From the NCBI GenBank assembly GCA_937132145.1, contig CAKZNY010000074.1, positions 1 to 8,408 of the forward strand: a stretch of 8,408 nt of DNA, read 5' to 3'. Numbering within the stretch: the first letter of the stretch is position 1; each line of letters begins with the position of its first letter. The notes under the pieces were generated by a model. It did no database searches, was not told the origin of the DNA, and saw only the letters and a list, made by a program, of their open reading frames with translations. Shown piece after piece: positions 6,651 through 8,408 of this stretch. Origin of the DNA: an uncultured Paracoccaceae bacterium (GTDB taxonomy: Bacteria; Pseudomonadota; Alphaproteobacteria; Rhodobacterales; Rhodobacteraceae). The translations under genes were made by a program, and so were the position numbers.

Positions 6651-6684
6651 TAAGAAAAATGCCTGATCGGAAAAACCGACCAGG
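6651..6684 (-). terminator. Rho-independent-type terminator after ccoP
   Basis: On the minus strand CCTGGTCGG (6684-6676) and CCGATCAGG (6670-6662) form a 9-bp stem with one mismatch around a TTTTT loop. This is followed by CATTTTTCTTA, a U-rich tail. It lies 48 bases past the ccoP stop codon and just before the ccoG anaerobox, a good position to end the ccoNOQP transcript. The plus strand has no U-tract, so it should act in one direction only. Confidence 0.75.
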
Positions 6685-6691
6685 CCAGTTG

Positions 6692-6747
6692 GCGTCATAT
6701 AACCTGACGCAAGGGGAGTATCGGGTGGAGGCTATTTACCTCCGCCC
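6692..6747 (-). other. Two further hairpins at the end of ccoP
   Basis: GGGCGGAGG/CCTCCACCC (6747-6739 and 6731-6723, one mismatch) encloses the loop TAAATAG, which holds the ccoP stop codon. GCGTCA/TGACGC (6710-6705 and 6697-6692) follows with a 7-base loop. Together with the terminator hairpin they make a run of three stem-loops. They could stabilise the 3' end of the structural-gene mRNA or slow the ribosome at the stop. Structure is read from sequence; function is not known. Confidence 0.55.
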
Positions 6748-7601
6748 AATTCATGAACGTATACCGCGACCTGACGAAGCTGAGCCTCGTTCAGGCGTCC
6801 CTTGGTGGACCATGCTGGCATTACACCACCGCGGCTGTTCGTAATCGTTTCAGTGATTGTTTCCAGATCACCGCCATATAGCCAAAGCGCATCGGCAAGG
6901 TTTGGCGCGCCGGCATAAATGTCGCCGGTGCCGTCATCGCCGTGGCAAGCTGCACAATTTTCCTCAAAGACAACAACGCCCGCGCGGGCTAATGCCCCGT
7001 CCGTTGCACGACCCGTCAAGGACAGCACAAACTGCGCGGCTTGTGCGATTTCCTCAGGGCTGAGGTAATCATCGCCAAACACCGGCATATCGGAAAGGCG
7101 TGTGTCGTCATCCTCGTCTGCGCGGATACCGTGGCTGATTGTGGCGTAGATAGCTTCAATATCACCCCCCCACAGCCAGTCATCGTCGCGAAGGTTTGGA
7201 TACCCCACACTACCCGCAGCGCCCGCACCGTGGCACTGGATACAGAAGGTCCGGAACACCGCAGCACCGGCAGAGACCGCATAGTTTCCCACTTCGGGGT
7301 CCCCGGCAATCGCAGCCAGATCAAGGCTTATGATCCTGTCGTTCAGCGGAGCATTGGCCGCATTCACGGCCGCAATATCCTTGGCAACTTCCCCGCGCGA
7401 GGAATACCCCAACAGCCCCGGCGTTGCGCCATTAATCAAAGGCCACGCAGGATACAAAATCATATATCCGATGCCCCAGACAATCGTCAGATAGAATGTC
7501 CACAACCACCAGCGCGGCATCGGGTTGTTAAGTTCGGTAATACCGTCCCACTCGTGTCCGGTGGTTTCGACAACCTTCTTCTTTTCAGGTTTTCTAGCCA
7601 T
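6732..7601 (-). CDS. ccoP: cbb3-type cytochrome c oxidase subunit III, dihaem cytochrome c CcoP
   Basis: This 289-residue subunit is anchored in the inner membrane and passes electrons from periplasmic cytochrome c towards CcoO and CcoN. The N-terminal membrane segment is about residues 31-54 (WWLWTFYLTIVWGIGYMILY). Two cytochrome c domains follow, with haem motifs CIQCH at 120-124 and CAACH at 216-220. Probable axial methionines are M172 (in MPVFG) and M261 (in MPAW). HEWDGITELNNPMPRWW near residues 16-32 is characteristic of CcoP. The ATG at 7601 is preceded by AAGGAAGA and overlaps the end of ccoQ by 8 bases. An upstream in-frame ATG at 7700 would add 33 non-family residues translated across ccoQ and is rejected. 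The gene is followed by three hairpins. Confidence 0.97.
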   Translation of the reverse strand: MARKPEKKKVVETTGHEWDGITELNNPMPRWWLWTFYLTIVWGIGYMILYPAWPLINGATPGLLGYSSRGEVAKDIAAVNAANAPLNDRIISLDLAAIAGDPEVGNYAVSAGAAVFRTFCIQCHGAGAAGSVGYPNLRDDDWLWGGDIEAIYATISHGIRADEDDDTRLSDMPVFGDDYLSPEEIAQAAQFVLSLTGRATDGALARAGVVVFEENCAACHGDDGTGDIYAGAPNLADALWLYGGDLETITETITNSRGGVMPAWSTKGRLNEAQLRQVAVYVHELGGGK

Positions 7602-7764
7602 TATCGTCTTCCTTGAATTCGTCGTTACGAAAAGGAATGTCGGAAATATCCTTATAGAGCGCCTTGGTCCCCGGACGGAAAGCCCACACAACGATGCCAA
7701 TGAAAATCAACAGCAACGCGAGCATGCCCCAACTGTCAGCAAGTTGACGTAAAAAAGTATACAT
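7594..7764 (-). CDS. ccoQ: cbb3-type cytochrome c oxidase small subunit CcoQ
   Basis: This is a 56-residue membrane peptide that starts MYTFLRQLADSWGMLALLLI. One membrane segment spans about residues 12-29, followed by the family-typical AFRPGTKALYKD at 28-39 and an acidic tail (FKEDDNG). CcoQ (FixQ) stabilises the cbb3 complex, in particular the CcoP association. The ATG lies 12 bases after the ccoO stop, with GGGAGA as a clear ribosome-binding site in that gap. The stop codon overlaps the ccoP start (ATGGCTAG). Confidence 0.95.
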   Translation of the reverse strand: MYTFLRQLADSWGMLALLLIFIGIVVWAFRPGTKALYKDISDIPFRNDEFKEDDNG

Positions 7765-7776
7765 ACCGTTCTCCCT

Positions 7777-8408
7777 CTACCGGCTTGCGTCTGGAATGAA
7801 GGTCGAGAAATCAACCAACGTGCCCAGCATTTGCAGATATGAAATCAACGCATCCGCTTCGGTCAGCTGTGGCTGGCCATCAAAGTTGCGTGTTTGCGCT
7901 TTTGGATAACGGGACAACAAACCATCCCAATCCGCGTCAGGATCAGCCTGCGCCCTGAAGTCGGCCAAAGCATTTTCCATCATATCATCTGTGTAAGGTA
8001 CACCCACCCTGCGGTGGGCCTTCAGCAGATCCTCGATGTATTTGCCGTCAATCACGGTTTTCTCCAACCAACGATAGGATGGCATGATCGTCTCGGGAAC
8101 CACATCGCGCGCTTCACGAAGATGCGCGGTGTGCCATTCATCCGAATACCGCCCCCCCACACGCGCCAGATCAGGGCCGGTTCGCTTGGAACCCCATTGG
8201 AACGGGTGGTCGTATTGCGACTCTGCGGCCAGCGAATAGTGACCGTAACGCTCCACTTCATCGCGAAGCGGGCGGATCATCTGGCTGTGACAAAGGTAGC
8301 AGCCTTCGCGCACATAGATATCACGCCCTGTCAGCTCCAACGGGGAGTAGGGGCGCATACCCTCTACATCCTCGATGGTGTTTTCAAGGTAGAACAGCGG
8401 GACGATCT
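7777..8408 (-). CDS. ccoO: cbb3-type cytochrome c oxidase subunit II, monohaem cytochrome c CcoO (5' end outside window)
   Basis: The frame is open to the window edge, so the N-terminal membrane anchor and start codon are missing. The visible 209 residues begin [20 protein letters not shown], which matches the region just after the anchor in this family. Only about 30 residues should be absent. The haem motif CYLCH is at visible residues 36-40 in the typical context [18 protein letters not shown]. The probable axial methionine is visible M108 in IMPSYRWL. The protein carries electrons from CcoP to the catalytic subunit CcoN, whose gene should lie just beyond the right edge. It ends 12 bases before ccoQ. 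Confidence 0.97.
   Translation of the reverse strand, partial: IVPLFYLENTIEDVEGMRPYSPLELTGRDIYVREGCYLCHSQMIRPLRDEVERYGHYSLAAESQYDHPFQWGSKRTGPDLARVGGRYSDEWHTAHLREARDVVPETIMPSYRWLEKTVIDGKYIEDLLKAHRRVGVPYTDDMMENALADFRAQADPDADWDGLLSRYPKAQTRNFDGQPQLTEADALISYLQMLGTLVDFSTFIPDASR

Noticed and set aside
6659..6844. Plus-strand 61-codon frame over the terminator and end of ccoP
   Set aside because: Its start lies inside the terminator stem, and the rest is antisense to conserved CcoP sequence.
7602..7700. N-terminal extension of ccoP to an ATG at 7700
   Set aside because: The added residues are ccoQ read in another frame. The start at 7601 has a ribosome-binding site and the family-typical N-terminus.

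Overview
The window looks like a chromosomal segment of a GC-rich alphaproteobacterium, most likely of the Rhodobacterales/Roseobacter type. This rests on the gene order (ccoNOQP followed by ccoGHIS), the CcoP, CcoQ and CcoS sequence types, and a perfect FNR/FixK-type box between the two cco blocks. No search was run, so the taxonomic call is an inference.

Every recognised gene lies on the minus strand, so transcription runs from high to low coordinates. Reading in that direction, the window opens inside ccoO (8408-7777). It continues with ccoQ (7764-7594) and ccoP (7601-6732), which encode structural subunits of the cbb3-type cytochrome c oxidase. A run of three hairpins, the last with a U-rich tail like a Rho-independent terminator, ends this block. 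A consensus anaerobox TTGAT-N4-ATCAA (6626-6639) then precedes the assembly block ccoG (6559-5117), ccoH (5120-4644), ccoI (4651-2444) and ccoS (2447-2283), whose genes overlap by 3 to 8 bases. The oxidase is a high-affinity, low-oxygen terminal oxidase. CcoI is a copper P-type ATPase thought to supply its CuB site, CcoG is a membrane iron-sulfur protein linked to copper handling, and CcoH and CcoS are assembly factors.

Starting 33 bases after ccoS, still in the same direction, is a lone two-domain iron(III)-type ABC transporter permease (2249-591). No binding-protein or ATPase gene lies next to it. Then comes an intact tRNA-Thr(UGU) with encoded CCA (523-448). Beyond the tRNA 3' end the base composition falls to about 45 % GC, and the start of a P4-family tyrosine integrase (283-1, running off the window) appears. 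This is the usual layout of an integrative element inserted at a tRNA 3' end, so bases 1 to about 447 are probably the edge of a genomic island.

The points most worth a second look are three. CcoI has DKGGT where P-type ATPases have the near-invariant phosphorylation motif DKTGT. Three copies of a 12-base GGGGGTACG element, spaced exactly 27 bases apart in alternating orientation, abut the integrase start codon. A stacked hairpin/terminator/FNR junction separates the structural genes from the assembly genes.
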